DNA from: Gymnogyps californianus
Lineage: Eukaryota > Chordata > Aves > Accipitriformes > Cathartidae
Reading direction: 5' to 3'
DNA length: 64,000 nucleotides
Assembly (NCBI RefSeq): GCF_018139145.2
Contig: NC_059483.1
Coordinates: 4,899,001-4,963,000, forward strand
Shown: positions 34,801 through 47,900 of the stretch, piece after piece
How positions within the stretch are numbered: position 1 is the first letter of the stretch
Layout of the letters: every line of letters starts with the position of its first letter
Position numbers and translations under genes: made by a program
Notes under the pieces: model-generated
What the model saw: the letters and a program-made list of their open reading frames with translations, nothing else
Database searches by the model: none
What the model was told of the DNA's origin: nothing

Positions 34801-37800
34801 TCTGGGACAAATGGTGGCAAACAAGTGTTCTGTTGCCTTTGAGGAAAATGTACACTGGCTGGTACCTTTAAGTTACTTTATGAAGACACTGAAGGAAGGC
34901 ATCAAAAAATCTGTCAGTGTGAGAATAAAGCGAATTACATTCTGTGTTCAGTAGACTGGGCAGGTTTTGTTTGATGATTAAGAAGGTATTAAGAAACTTC
35001 CTGCATTTTTTTTTTCAGTTCTCAGTTTTTATACTATTGTTTGGCTTGAAGAAAAAGCTAAATTGATAAGAGGAGGCTTAGAACTTGAATCCTTTAGTAT
35101 AATAAATCCTCCCAGAATTACTATATTGATATTTTTACCACAGTGGCTTTGTGCTGAGATGGAGGTAATCTCTCTTCCGGAATTCATGTACGACTCTTCT
35201 ACCTTGCTACAGCATGCTTTTGTTTACCTAAAAGTCAGTCCCTATCCCTACTTTATCTTTGCCCTTCAGCTGCATACCCTTCTTCCCCAAAGGATATGCA
35301 GTTTTGAAGTGGGAGAGCTTCCCAGTAAAATCAAGTTTGCTGCCAGTGACATTCTCTGAGAAGTCTTCTCTTTGGAATGTTTTCCTTTAGATTCATCCAC
35401 AACAAATCAGGTTTGTTCACCTTCATGTCATGCTGCAAGCTCATCAATTTCCTGGGCTGCTGGGTGGCTCAGGAAAGGTAGAGGAAGTAAGTAAGGGGTA
35501 CTGTAAGATAAGAAAATGTTGCTTATGCTTTTAATAATGATTATTTTCTGGTTTTAAGTCAAAGAACAGATCCTGGTCAGGTTTGTTGTATTTCTAATGT
35601 ATGGAAAACAGCCTGGAGCCAAGTCAGATGTATTCTATGTATGCATTAAAATATACCCACATGTACTATAAACTGAAATAAATAGCCTATGACTTTTTTT
35701 TTCTAGAGCCGATTTTTTTGAAGATGAAGCTATTCAGCATGTCTTAAAGTACAAACCATGGTGGGTTGATGCTCATAAAAAAATGATAGCCTTGCAGGGA
35801 GAAAGTCATAAGGAACACGACACTCGTACATTTGGTGAGAACATATATATCACACACCTGTTGCTTGAATGATAATTGCGGTGATGCTGTTACATTCTAG
35901 GTTATTGTTCTTAAAGGAAAAAGTATGGTTTTACCCTACGATTTTCAGTCTTAACTGTTCTTCTTAGATGAATATTCTGTTACTTCTGTCCTCAAAGAAA
36001 AATTTTTTTCTCTGACAGACAGTTATATACTGAAATCTTTGAGGCAGTTGTGTGTGGAGCAGTTGACAGTATATTATAAAGAGGTCATTTCATCTTAAGC
36101 ATTTAGCTGTTAGTTATGTAGTGTAGTGTGTGATCTCTTTTTTGTCTGCACAACAAATTTTGGAGTTAACTGTTCATAAAGGCCATCCTAGAATTTCAGG
36201 TATCTATGGAGAAAAAGTTCCCTTTTAAGGGTATGCTGTAATCTTTAAGATTTCAAAGGAGCTGCCAGTGTCAGTAAGTCATGGCATCTAAACCTATCTT
36301 TGTGTAGTGATTGTAATAGCTAGCAAATGGGTCCTTTGCTGGTGCTTATCTCCTCTGTTTTTCAGATTTTTCAAGTAACTGTTCTCCCTTTCCTAGTTGT
36401 ATTTTCAATGGAAAAAAAATAGTCAAAACTGTTTTTTGTGCCCACTTCCAAATATGGTGCAGACACTTCATAGCAAGTTTTCCAAGAATCAGCTGTGGAA
36501 GGCTGTACTAATATCAGCCCTTTTCTCTGTCTGATGAACATGTCTTCTGTAGGATGTTTTATTTACACAGTACAACAGAAGGTCATGGCATTTATTACTC
36601 TACTGCTATTTTTATGGGTCTCAGACTTTTTTCAAAGGAAAATCTTTGTGTCCTTTTAGAAACTAAAAGGGATGGTTTCAGGTTTAGTAGATGACGTTCT
36701 AACAGTACCGTTAGCAGATAACTGAGATTACCTTTCTGTACACAGTGATTGCAGAGCATTACAAGTTACTATTATGCATATTCTTTTATTGTCCTTTGTT
36801 CATTTCCTATGTAGTATGAAAATTCGATATTACTAAAGTAGATAATGATAATCCCTTCACCAGAGGTTCTTAACGAATATTAGTGCACTAATAATACCTG
36901 CACTTTCACATTTTCTACAGGAGAACAACAATGGAATTTGGGTAAATGTTGTGTATTTTATTGTGAATGTAATCTGATCTTCATTACTGGTCTCTTTTCA
37001 GCCTCTGAAGCCAGAAATTGTTAATTCTATCAGTAATAAGCATTTGATTTAAAAAGCATTGGACAAAGGTACAAGAGGCATGAAAATAGAATAATGAGGG
37101 GTTCTTTTGTTTGTTTTTATCCATTCACTCCTTAGTAAATGAAACACTGCTAATGTTTGAAAATGAAGAGCTGCTGGATGATTTTATTGATAAAGAATGT
37201 TTTTACTCCAAATTGAGATTCTGAAGAAAAACACATAGGTATGTTGCTGGGTCTTAGGGGCAACAACAACAGGCAAACTACTCAAAAGCCTGGCAAGCCT
37301 GCTAATGAAAGTTACGCAGAAAATGGGGCTACATAAAGGATCATCTTTTCTCTAAGTCATTTGTTATAACAGATATATAAGGATGATCAAAAAAATTTAG
37401 TCTGACCTTCGTATGGATGAGTGAAGAGGCTCATGTAGTTTTGTGGATCTTCAGGAAATTTAAGTAACATAATAGGCCATCTGGTGTTTGGGTTATGTTA
37501 AGGACAACCCACCCTTTCCCTTAGCAAGACCTCCGTTTTGATAACATTGTTACTGCTGTTTGAATGGCAACAGCGGCTGGGGATGGCAAGCGGCTGAATG
37601 AGGATCTGAAACCTTTGGAGGTTCCTAAACCTGAGTGAGTTGTGGTGAAAGAAACCACCATGAGAGGGAGTACAGGTTCCACTTGAAGGTCTCTTATGAA
37701 TGGAAATACGAAAGGGCAGCAGGTGGGTCCAGGCTCTTGGACCTGGAATCTGATCATCAATCAATAGGATGAGTTCCCTGTGGTTTTATATTGCTTTTAT

Positions 37801-39284
37801 GCTTTATCTGATCAAAGGGATGGTCCAGCTAAGCTGAGTTACAGATTCAGGAACTCTTACAAGCTGAATGCAATTTGACTGCATTGCTGCATTAATATGT
37901 ATTCCAGTATGCATGCTTAGTAAGTGGAAGTGACATAAAAAAGGCACATAAAAGAAACACAGACTGTGCTAAGTGAAGGACCTTCTTTACTACTTGAGAA
38001 ATTTTATGTTATTTCCACTAGAATTGGGGAGAAGTCTGACTGCATTAAGCCAAGGTGTGCTATACAGCTAGAAGGATGAGGCAGCTGTCATTGGTATTAG
38101 AGTGTGCTTGTAGTAAGAAGCCTTTGAACACTAGTGCTTAGCTATAAAAAGCCAAAGGGTACTCGAGCACAGAAGCTCTAGGGGCACAAACGTTATATGT
38201 ATTGCAGTATGTTTCAAGGTGTTTTATGAAGTGATGTGTGGTGATTCTTGGAGCCTGTATATGCATGTATCCCCCTGCAGGTAGGTGTGAGGTCAAACCT
38301 TTTTTGTTATAAAAATCAGATACAAATGTCCCCTGTTTACTTCTGAACCTCTTTAAGGGCATAAAGGAGGAGGTACTGAAACCTTCATGCAGTTTCTTTT
38401 TATTGCTTATGGAGAAGAGGCGTAAAATGAAGAGTACCCAGATTTTGTACTCTTCCTGAGTTCCAAATTCATGGCTTGTGTTAAGGAAAGCATCTAAAAT
38501 AAGGTAATTTCCATCATCTTCCATGATGAGGACTTTGAAGCATACAGCTTGTAAAGAGACTTCAAATATTGGGGTGTTTAAAATGTGTACAGCTCGTGGT
38601 AGGTGTACTGCCATGGCCAGCTTGCAGAAACATTTGTCTGTCCTGTGTGAAGGAAGGTTATGTTCTTGATTAAACATGTGCTGTCCAAAGCCATTACACA
38701 AGAACATGGAAACTGAGAGATATGATGGAAATCGCATGCTGTCAGATGTGCAGCATCTCGTACTGGGGAAGTCTGCTAGCCTCAGACATGAAACAGTGTA
38801 TCTTTTTAGAGGGTTGTCTATTGAAGGTAAATGACTGGTGAGACAAGAAGGTAGGAATGGTAATGTTAAAGCTAATGGTAGATTACAGTACAGGCTACCA
38901 CAATATTGGGGTATTGGCACTAGAATTTGACAGCTGGTACCTTTAGAGTCCCTGTATTTTGTGTTCTGTTACTGCTGCCATTAGGACAGTTCCCACCTAT
39001 CTGTGGAATCAGGAATGTCATTGGGAACTGACTCTTCGAGTTACTACATGGAAAAGCGAATTTAATGTGGGAAAGTGACATAAAAATTAACAGGTTCTTT
39101 AAAAGTATAGTTTCTTATTCAGAAACACTGAACTAAGAGAATTATTTTTTGTTTCTTCCTTTTGCTGATTTATATTGATGTCCTTTTGTTTTTTATCTTC
39201 ATTGGCTTCTTGGAACCAAAAACTTGATTACTTTTGTCTTTATAATGTCTTTGGCTACAAGGAGTAATTAGAAATACAGATCGC

Positions 39285-39320
<36 letters not shown>

Positions 39321-42300
39321 ATGGCATTACAATTAACTGAAGATTTTGTTTGGTTGATTACTGCTCTTACGTTCATCCCTGGTTATTCTCTCTTGTTTTT
39401 ACATCATCAGGTTTTTTTAATGTCTCATTACAAGATTTTTTTTCTTTTTGGATCAGCTCTTCTCATTAGCATTTAAAGTCTTCAGCTTTCTTCTTCTGTC
39501 CTTACCTTGTATCTATTTTTATTTAACCTTTTTACTTTTTCTCCAGCTTGTGTGCATGGTGTGTGCGTTTTGTCTTTTTTTTTTAGTTTCTTCTTTTATT
39601 GTCCTAAGTGTCTCTTCTTTCTTTTGTCCTTTTTTACATTTTACTGTGTATTGTCTCTTCTTGCCCTTTGTGGTTTTTTTGTTTGTTTGTTTTCCCCTTA
39701 GGCTTGTTAGCCACCAGGCAGCTAAGGTTATTGCCTTTGCAGTGTGGCTGAGGAACCAGAAGAAACACTAGAGAGCAGGTTTCACCATCATGTTTGTAGC
39801 AAAATATCATTTTTGGAGTGGATGTTTTCTAAAGCTGAAAGGCCCAGATTTTGTTCACGCTTACAATGTCTAATGCAAGTCAAGTAATACTCCATAAAGC
39901 CTAACTAATTACACAGCCTTTCCCATGAGGGAAGCTTTTGGAAAGCTTGCTTGCTGCTGCTGCTGAAGTTTACGTTAGAATCTTGCTTCTACAGATTCCA
40001 GATGAAAGATTTTGTATTTTGTAACAGTTACGTTCAACTTAGTTAAAAGTTCATTTTTATTCTACTTCAAATTGCACAACTGTAAAAACTCCTTTTTAGG
40101 CAACACAATAATCTTCAAAGGCTCAGGCTGACATATGTATTTAATATAACATTTATATGTTCCAGGGATAATTTATTTTGTTTATGGTAACCTACCATGC
40201 TTACCAGTGACCATTCTCTCTTCCTGATCTCTTTATAGGATGAGAAGCAATTTCTTTTTAAAGATCTATCTTTCATTAGGGCTCTGCTCAAATATATACC
40301 ATTACTGGTAGATTCATAAGTTTAAGATGAATCACTTTTCTATCAGATTTCTGCAATTGTTCTGTCTACCTGTTTTACTCAGTCTTCTGGGCCTTTGCAG
40401 CATGTGTACCTTCCTGACACTGTTCTGCTGTAGAGCAAGTATTTTTCATGTGAGGAAAGATTGCTGTTAATTCGTGCAAAATTCTTAACATGTAAATGAT
40501 AGGTCTCTATTGTAAAGTATCTCAGATTTTAAAAGGCAAGAACAGTAAGACATGGAAGAAATAATGATGTATGGCTTTGATATGGTTTATAGGAACTGCA
40601 GATTTGTTAGAGAGTAATGACAAAAATTAGTATAAAGGAAATTGTGAGATCCAGGAAAGACTGTCCAGGTCCAGTGACTTTATGGAGAATGCCTGGAGGA
40701 AGAAGGTCAGAAGAGGTATGGAGGAAATGTGCTGTAAATGTTGATTTGAGAATTAGAGAAGGGTAGAATGGTTGACATGGAAGAAGAGATTTGTGAAGGA
40801 GCTAAAATTTGAATGGAAGAATTATAAAGAAAGGGGGGAGGATGAATGAACCAGACTTGACTTAAATCAGAGTTTAGAGTGAATATAAGTGTGCAGAGGA
40901 AGACAGCTTTGTGTTTTTAGGACTTTCAGTTCACTTCCTGAAGAACTGAGGCTCATCTGATCACAGTCTCCTTGACAGAGCTTTAGGGGTCTCAAAGATG
41001 GCCACTTCCTGCAAGTTCTGCAAAAATGCCCCATGTACAAGGGAGAGAGTGCTTTTATTGAATCTTCAGTGCCATCTTTTTAGATGATGTAGAGTCCATA
41101 CAGGAAAGAGATGTTATCAACATGTCAGTACTGTGGAAAGTTTCAATAACCTTTCATACCTTATCAGATAGCAACAAATTCAAGCACAAGAGACAAATCA
41201 ATAGAAAATCAGCTTCATTAGTTCAGTTACTTGTTTAAGTTTACAGTATTATTGTCAAGTATTTTTAAGGCAGTATCTAGCACTGGGGGAAATGCTGATC
41301 CTGAGCAAAGCCTTTGGGCGTCTTTCTAGTGGGAATAGTGCTGCCTTTCCTCTTTTAATGTCTTAGGAAGAGCTTGAAAAGAAAAGAGATTTTAATCAAT
41401 AGTGAACTTTATTCCTGACTAATCTGTTCTCTGCTGACTAATCTGCTCCTTTATCTGGTTTTGCTGATTCCTTAACTTACAGGGATAGAAGTACATATTT
41501 TAAAACCTTAATATTGTAGCGTAATATTTTATTTAACATTAAAAAAAAAATAATGGGGGTGGATCAGTTCTGCTCAGTTATTTTCCTTTGAGATAGCTGT
41601 GGAATTCAAGACTTGGCTTGACAGGACCATAAGCCAAGGCTCTGCTTTCACCAGAAGGCTAGACCAGCTGATTATCAGAGGTCCTTCCTGACCTATACTT
41701 TTCTGTAATTTTCTGAGTCTGACCACTGAGTCAGCTATCTGTCTAGATAGCACGTTTTATCTAAGTACCCCTAACACATTTAGAACCGTGTCATAGTAGT
41801 TGTGAGATACAGATCTTACACTGGCTTGATTTAAGTCATGTGACTGGCAGCATAAAATATCGCTAAGACCGTAACAAAACACCCTCCCTCTAGCTGTCAG
41901 ACCTCATCCTCCCCTTTAGAGATTAAACTGTACTTCATTGGCAGCCGCATACTGAAGGGCAATTTGAAATATGTTTATTTTAACATGAGGAATGGCTAGT
42001 TTAAAATAAGTAAAGGAGATGATTAAAAAGTAAGGGTAATCTCTGTAGTATCATCTAACAGTAACACTGTATGTGAGATTAATTTGTCTGATTCCTTTAG
42101 ACATGCATATATTAATACACACAGTTATACTGTGGCTAGAAGAAGCATGATTTTGGCACTGACAAATGTACAAAACATTTTAAAATCAAACTTAAGGAAA
42201 ACTTGCAAATTTAGTACTTGATAAGTAGCAGCAGATGCTGCTTTGCATTAGATTAATATTAATTGTTGTACAAATATTGTTAGGTGAAACATTGGTAACA

Positions 42301-44901
42301 AGTGTACAAAAGTGTACAGGCTTAATATAGCAGAAAATGTAATTACAATTTTACTTGTATTTTTGAATTGGGAAAACAAAGTAGTGGTGTTTTTGACAAG
42401 TTAATAATGAGTTTCAGGCCTGGATAGTTTATTATTCAAAAACTTTAAGGAATGGATAGATATTTATTTGTAAAATTGAAGTATTTTCTCCAGAGAGAGA
42501 AATTTTATTTAGAACACCTGGCACTTTGCAGTGAGTTAGTGAACATCTTGTAACATTTACCCTTGGGAATTGTCTGGTCTACGTCGTGTTTGCTGTTGTC
42601 TAGTAGACTTGCAATTTCTGTGTTTATGGTCCAGTTGTATATGTTATGATGCTTCAGAGAGTTTGCATTTCATAGGAAGAAAACTTTATCTTGTATGTTT
42701 CATTAACTTCACTAGGAGTTTCTTTGCTTTCTACTTAGAAGGGAAGTAGAGTTCACATTTATGTATTCCTCTAGAATGTGGATTTTAGGGAATTTAACAA
42801 ATACTTGTTAGTAAAACTTTAAAAAGCCAATTTTTTTGCTCTCAGTGTTGGACTGTTTCTTATCTCTGATGATAAGAGGTTAATTTTGATCAGCTATGAG
42901 ACAAAACCAAACTTCAGGTTGTAGTTGCTGATTAAGAAGAGTGGATTCTCAGTAGTGGATCCAGTACTGAATATAATGAGTTTCTGAAGAACAGTTGCAT
43001 TCCTGATATGTGTGCATCTTGACTGCTAACTGTAGCAAGCAGATTGAGGTGGGCCTAGAAATATGAGAGTGCTGGCATAACTGTTTAACAGGTATTCTTT
43101 CTGTGATAGATTCTCATGTGCTTTGAAGGAATTACTTAGCTTCCTCGTTACAAACTTCTTTATTACTATCTGCTGTAGTAGTCTGTGCTAACAAACTTCT
43201 GGCTGCTTGCTTTTCAGAATTTCTTTTCCATCTTTAGCTTCAGTTTCACCTCTCCTCTTCTGTGCTTCTCTTCAGGGTGAAAGTGCCACTTGCATATGAT
43301 TTTATAATAAATTGTGTGGTACTCCAGGAGAGGGTTTTCTAGTGAAAGCTAGCTGAAATTGGAAATGCCTTTTTTCTTTCCAGTTGGACCTTCTTCTAAC
43401 TGTAAACACCCTGTTGTGATACCTTATTAAACCCACCCTACTGTACCAACTTACAAAGTGGTTTTATGTTTTTCAGAAACTAATTTTTTTCAAATGTGCT
43501 ACAACATTGCACAGATGGTTTTATGGATAATTTTCATGTGAATGATAGAGGTGACTCACTGAAGAATCAATGCGATTTAGGGACTTATAAAGAAATTTGC
43601 TGATAGAATACAGATACATCATCTATATTTGTGATTTAAGGGGTAATACTGAACTGCATTGCATTAACAGAAAAACAGAGTTAGAACTGCCATAGCCTTG
43701 CTAAATTGTCACTTTGTACTAGATCATAGCAAGTGGAAGAGATTGGCTTTCTCAAGATCGTATAAAAGCTGGAATTTCTTTTTGTGGGAGCTTGTAAATA
43801 AATGGAGGCTGACTTGATTCCAGAGAAATGTTGAGCTCATCAAGAAGTTTCCATAGGAATTTAAATCAAGTATTTCATGGTTATGAAGCTGATAGAAACA
43901 TTAAAAAAGTTCATAAAGAAGAAACATTCAAAAATGTTTTTCCTAATTTGTAATTTTATGTCTTGAGATGAGGTGTGTGCATATGTACGTGCCTTTGGCA
44001 TCACAAACATTTGTTTCAAACCATGTCATAAAATTAGAAAGCTTGTAGAAAGCTCCTGGGATAAAGACGACCACGTCTTATAGGCGGATTGTATCCCCGA
44101 GAACGTGGATTGTGTGAAATGATGAGCGATGTTTGAAGAGAAACATCTATAAGCACACTTGCAATCATCATCCTTATGATAGAGAAATGGGCAAGGGGTG
44201 TAAAAAGGAACATGGTTTACTAGGAGTTGTAACCTTTTCTTTCTGTAACCTGTGCTGTAACAGCCCATCCCACCCCTCTGGGGATTTAGCTGCCTGTGTC
44301 CCAAGGGTCCAGGGCTCTGAATTGTGGGTTATGCCCAGCTGCCTGACCTTGGCTTACGTTGCTGAGAAAGAGCTGTGAGAAAGTCTGCAGAAAAATAAGA
44401 ACAGTAAAATTGCATGTAGGATTTTTGAGACAGGATCATTAGTAGCTCAAGGATTCCAGAGGTAAGTAGCAATGTGGAAGATATAAAATCCTAAACTGGA
44501 AAAACAGAGAATCAAGTTGGGGCAGGAATTGTTGGGTTATCAAGTCAAGTTGTTAGTGCTGATGAAGCTGGTGGAAGATGACGGCTCGGCAATATTCAGG
44601 GATCCATCCTGGGGAGCCACAAAGGCTGATCCTTCCCAGCTGCCTGCCTGGCTAGCAAGGACTCTTCAGGTGCTTTATCAGGGGTGATGAACATATTAAT
44701 GCTTAGCCAGTATCCCATCCTCATCTTAGTGTGTTAAAAATGTAAAACAATTAATGGTTAAGTTTATACATCTTGCCTACTTTGCCCAGCTTTTCTCTGC
44801 CCTCAGCTAAGTATGCCAGAACATAGTGACTCAAAAAAGGGGTGATAAAAGAATAATTGAAGAGAGATTTCGATATTAGTTTTAAGGTTTGGGTTTGGTC
44901 C

Positions 44902-44964
<63 letters not shown>

Positions 44965-47900
44965 ATAAATAATTAAAATTCAGTGAGTTAAGGGGTGCAT
45001 CATGTATCTACCCCTGGCACTTAGGGTTTATTTTGAAAGTGTAATGAGTGCTGTATTAGGCTTGTTCCTGTCCTCAGAGACATCTCCTTCAATGAGTGGT
45101 ATTTTAAACTCAGGCTGGTTCCAGTGTTACTGGTGCTTGAACAAATCACGGAATGGGACTTCCTCAAGGCAACGAAGCATCAGCTGTCAAGCTAGTAACA
45201 CTTCTTTCTCCTGTCAAGTCACCTTGTGCCTGTAACTTTCTTCTGTGGTGTGACCAAAATGTGCTCGCTACATCTATCCTATTCAGTAAATCAGAGTCTG
45301 TTGACATGGAATGCCTGCGCTCCATGCAGCCTGAATGAAAATCTCTTAGCTCCGTCTTCTGGCTGTTTTAATTGTACTAAATGGCTTCTTGATTTACTTT
45401 GAGTTTGTACAGAGATGGCTTCTAGTCAGCTATCTACTTAATCTCTACTGTTATTTTAAGGCAACTCTGCCATCCTTTCTGAAGTGTTTTAAGTACTCTT
45501 CAGAAGGGTTACCATTCAATATTCAATCTTAGCTATCCATGTCTATACCACTGTTTCCTAGAGAAATACTTTGATCCGTTGTCACAGCATGCCTGCTATG
45601 TTGTTGTCTTACTTATGCGTCCCAAAGAGAACGTACTGGGTGAGAAGATTCTTGATTGGCTCAGTATTGCCATTCTTAACTAAATGAGGTACACTGAAGA
45701 TAAGCAAAATTTGATGGTCACTGATGGTGGATACCATCGCCCTTTGGAAGGAGATGCAGCTTTCATACCAACATTGGTGGGGATAGAATTTTGATCTTTC
45801 TTTGATCTTCCTCAGACACTGGAAGGATGTTATCAGACAGCATAAATGAAGCTCCTAAATCATGCCTAGGCTATGAGTTGAAATTGATGAGGCTTGGAAA
45901 TACAGAATTGTACCTTTCCTTTTTTTTCCTTCCCCATTTCTTTAGTTCTTACCCTTTTCTACAATAAGAAAATACTTGGTTTTGTTATCCTGTTTTCTTA
46001 TTTTTATCCCATACAACGTGGACTTAAGAAACTTCAATTTACTCAGCTCCTGACTGTGCATTTATCTGTGTATAAGATACCCAGCATCCACAGAAATCCT
46101 TGGCACTTTCAGAAGGGCTCAAAATTGCCAGGGTGTACATGCGGTACATTGCAGGGCTGTAACTTGACTTTGAAAGGAGTATATCAGAGTTTAATAAAAG
46201 TTAAAAATGAAAGTAAGAATGATTTAGGCTTTTTCTTGAGTGGTGAGTGACTTGTGATTAGTTACACGCTTCTTTTTAAAGAGACTGTTGAAGTAGTAGT
46301 ATCACCTATTAAAATGAATGTGCCAGCTTTAAATTAATAATCAATTATCCTTTTACTTTTTATAGTTGTCTTCTCTGAGGAAGAGAGAGAGCAGCTGAGA
46401 AAGTTCACAAATAAATCTTATCTTCTGGATAAAAGAAACCGTCATCGTGTATATCTTGGTTTAATTGATATCCTTCTGGCATATTGCTATGAAATCTGTG
46501 TCAATGAAGGAGACAAGAATGTAAGTTAAAAACAGGAAATTTAGTATGTTTTAGGAACCTAGTGCTGGACCATGTACTGTCATTTAGGAAACTTACCTTT
46601 TAAAGTGAACTTACTTCCAAGCATTAAAAATATATAATTGAGTAAGTTAAAATGAAAGACTTTATATCTCTAGTTTGAGCTGTTGGGGTACATGTGGGGA
46701 TTAATATGATTTCTAAATACTTCTGTTCTTCTGGAGCGGTGTTTTAGCTGTAGGAGAGAAGTGGAGTAGCAGGAGACTCCAGACAATTCTGTTTGTTTCT
46801 GATTTTTGTGTTGTGATGTGTCTTGATTTATGTAAATTCAGATTTCACAAAATAGTTGTTCTTTTATATTGATGGTTCTTCCATCTGTTTTTTTGGACAG
46901 TTCCATAATAGGTATGTTTGTAATAACACCACTACTGATTTGGATTCTGAAAAAGCATGGGAAATCATTAAGTCTGTAGGACTGAAACTACGTGTTTGGT
47001 GTTTTATATAGGCTACCATTATATGCCTTTAACAAAACTGGGTTTTATTAGGGTTTGTGTGTGTGTGTGTTTGTTTTTTAAAGCTTATGCACTGATTATG
47101 GACGGTGTTTCCTGAGGTATTCTGGAAACTAGAGTGAGGCATTTAAAATTTTTAAAATTGACAAACACTTAAAAAATAAAAAGATCCTAATACAGAATTT
47201 CCTTTTTCTAGTATTCAGATGTCGAAGGGAAGTAGGAAGGCATGTTTCCATTTTCAGGATTCTGGTGTTTGCCCATCTCTTACACAAGCAGCAGCCAGCT
47301 TTATTTTGTGTTCTGTACCCTAGGCTTTTTACAGGATATAAAGAATGAAGCAAATAGCAGAAGTTTAGAATGGATTCCATGCTATTCTGTGGATAGCTTG
47401 CCTTTTTGAAATGGACTTGCTTCCCAGATACAACTTTGTGCCTAGCATCTCCTCTGCTGATATTAACCAATGAGATGTTTTCTTAATGCTTTCAGTCAAA
47501 ATATTGGAACATATAATCAAAACCATTCTGTCTTAATCAGACTGAATTGCAGGGCATGGATTTTTAGAATGGCAGGCAGAAATGTCCAGACCTGCTTATT
47601 CGACAGAATAATCTAGGGTGGTTGTTGTATTGCATGTTAGTGTTGCACAAAATTGCAAATATGCGAGGAACACAATTGTCCAATTCTTTATTGGTCTTTG
47701 CAATAACCGTATGGTATATGTGGAAAACACACTGTGGGTTTTTTTCCTTTTCTCCCCCCCACCCCCTAATAGGAAAACCAAGACATTCAGGCCACACAAA
47801 TCTTTACTAGGGCCAGGATTATAGATCAAGGCTTCCTGGCTTTTTGCCCTGATCATCCCACTAGACCACACTACCACACAAATGCTATGAATCTGTCACA

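Larger units (their letters stand above)
35835..46365 (+). other. SHQ1 intron 7
   Basis: 10.5 kb, the largest intron seen whole. It holds the 260-codon antisense ORF (38138-38920), a T29 run and pyrimidine-rich belt (39290-39720), a CR1-like tail (about 41590-41715) and the C62 tract (44903-44964). No other exon is needed: exons 7 and 8 join in phase. Confidence 0.7.

Noticed and set aside
39448..39771. 107-codon Phe/Leu-rich frame resembling a membrane protein
   Set aside because: A product of the pyrimidine-rich tract, not a recognisable protein.
44751..44966. Minus-strand frame starting with a poly-Gly run
   Set aside because: Translation of the C62 homopolymer.
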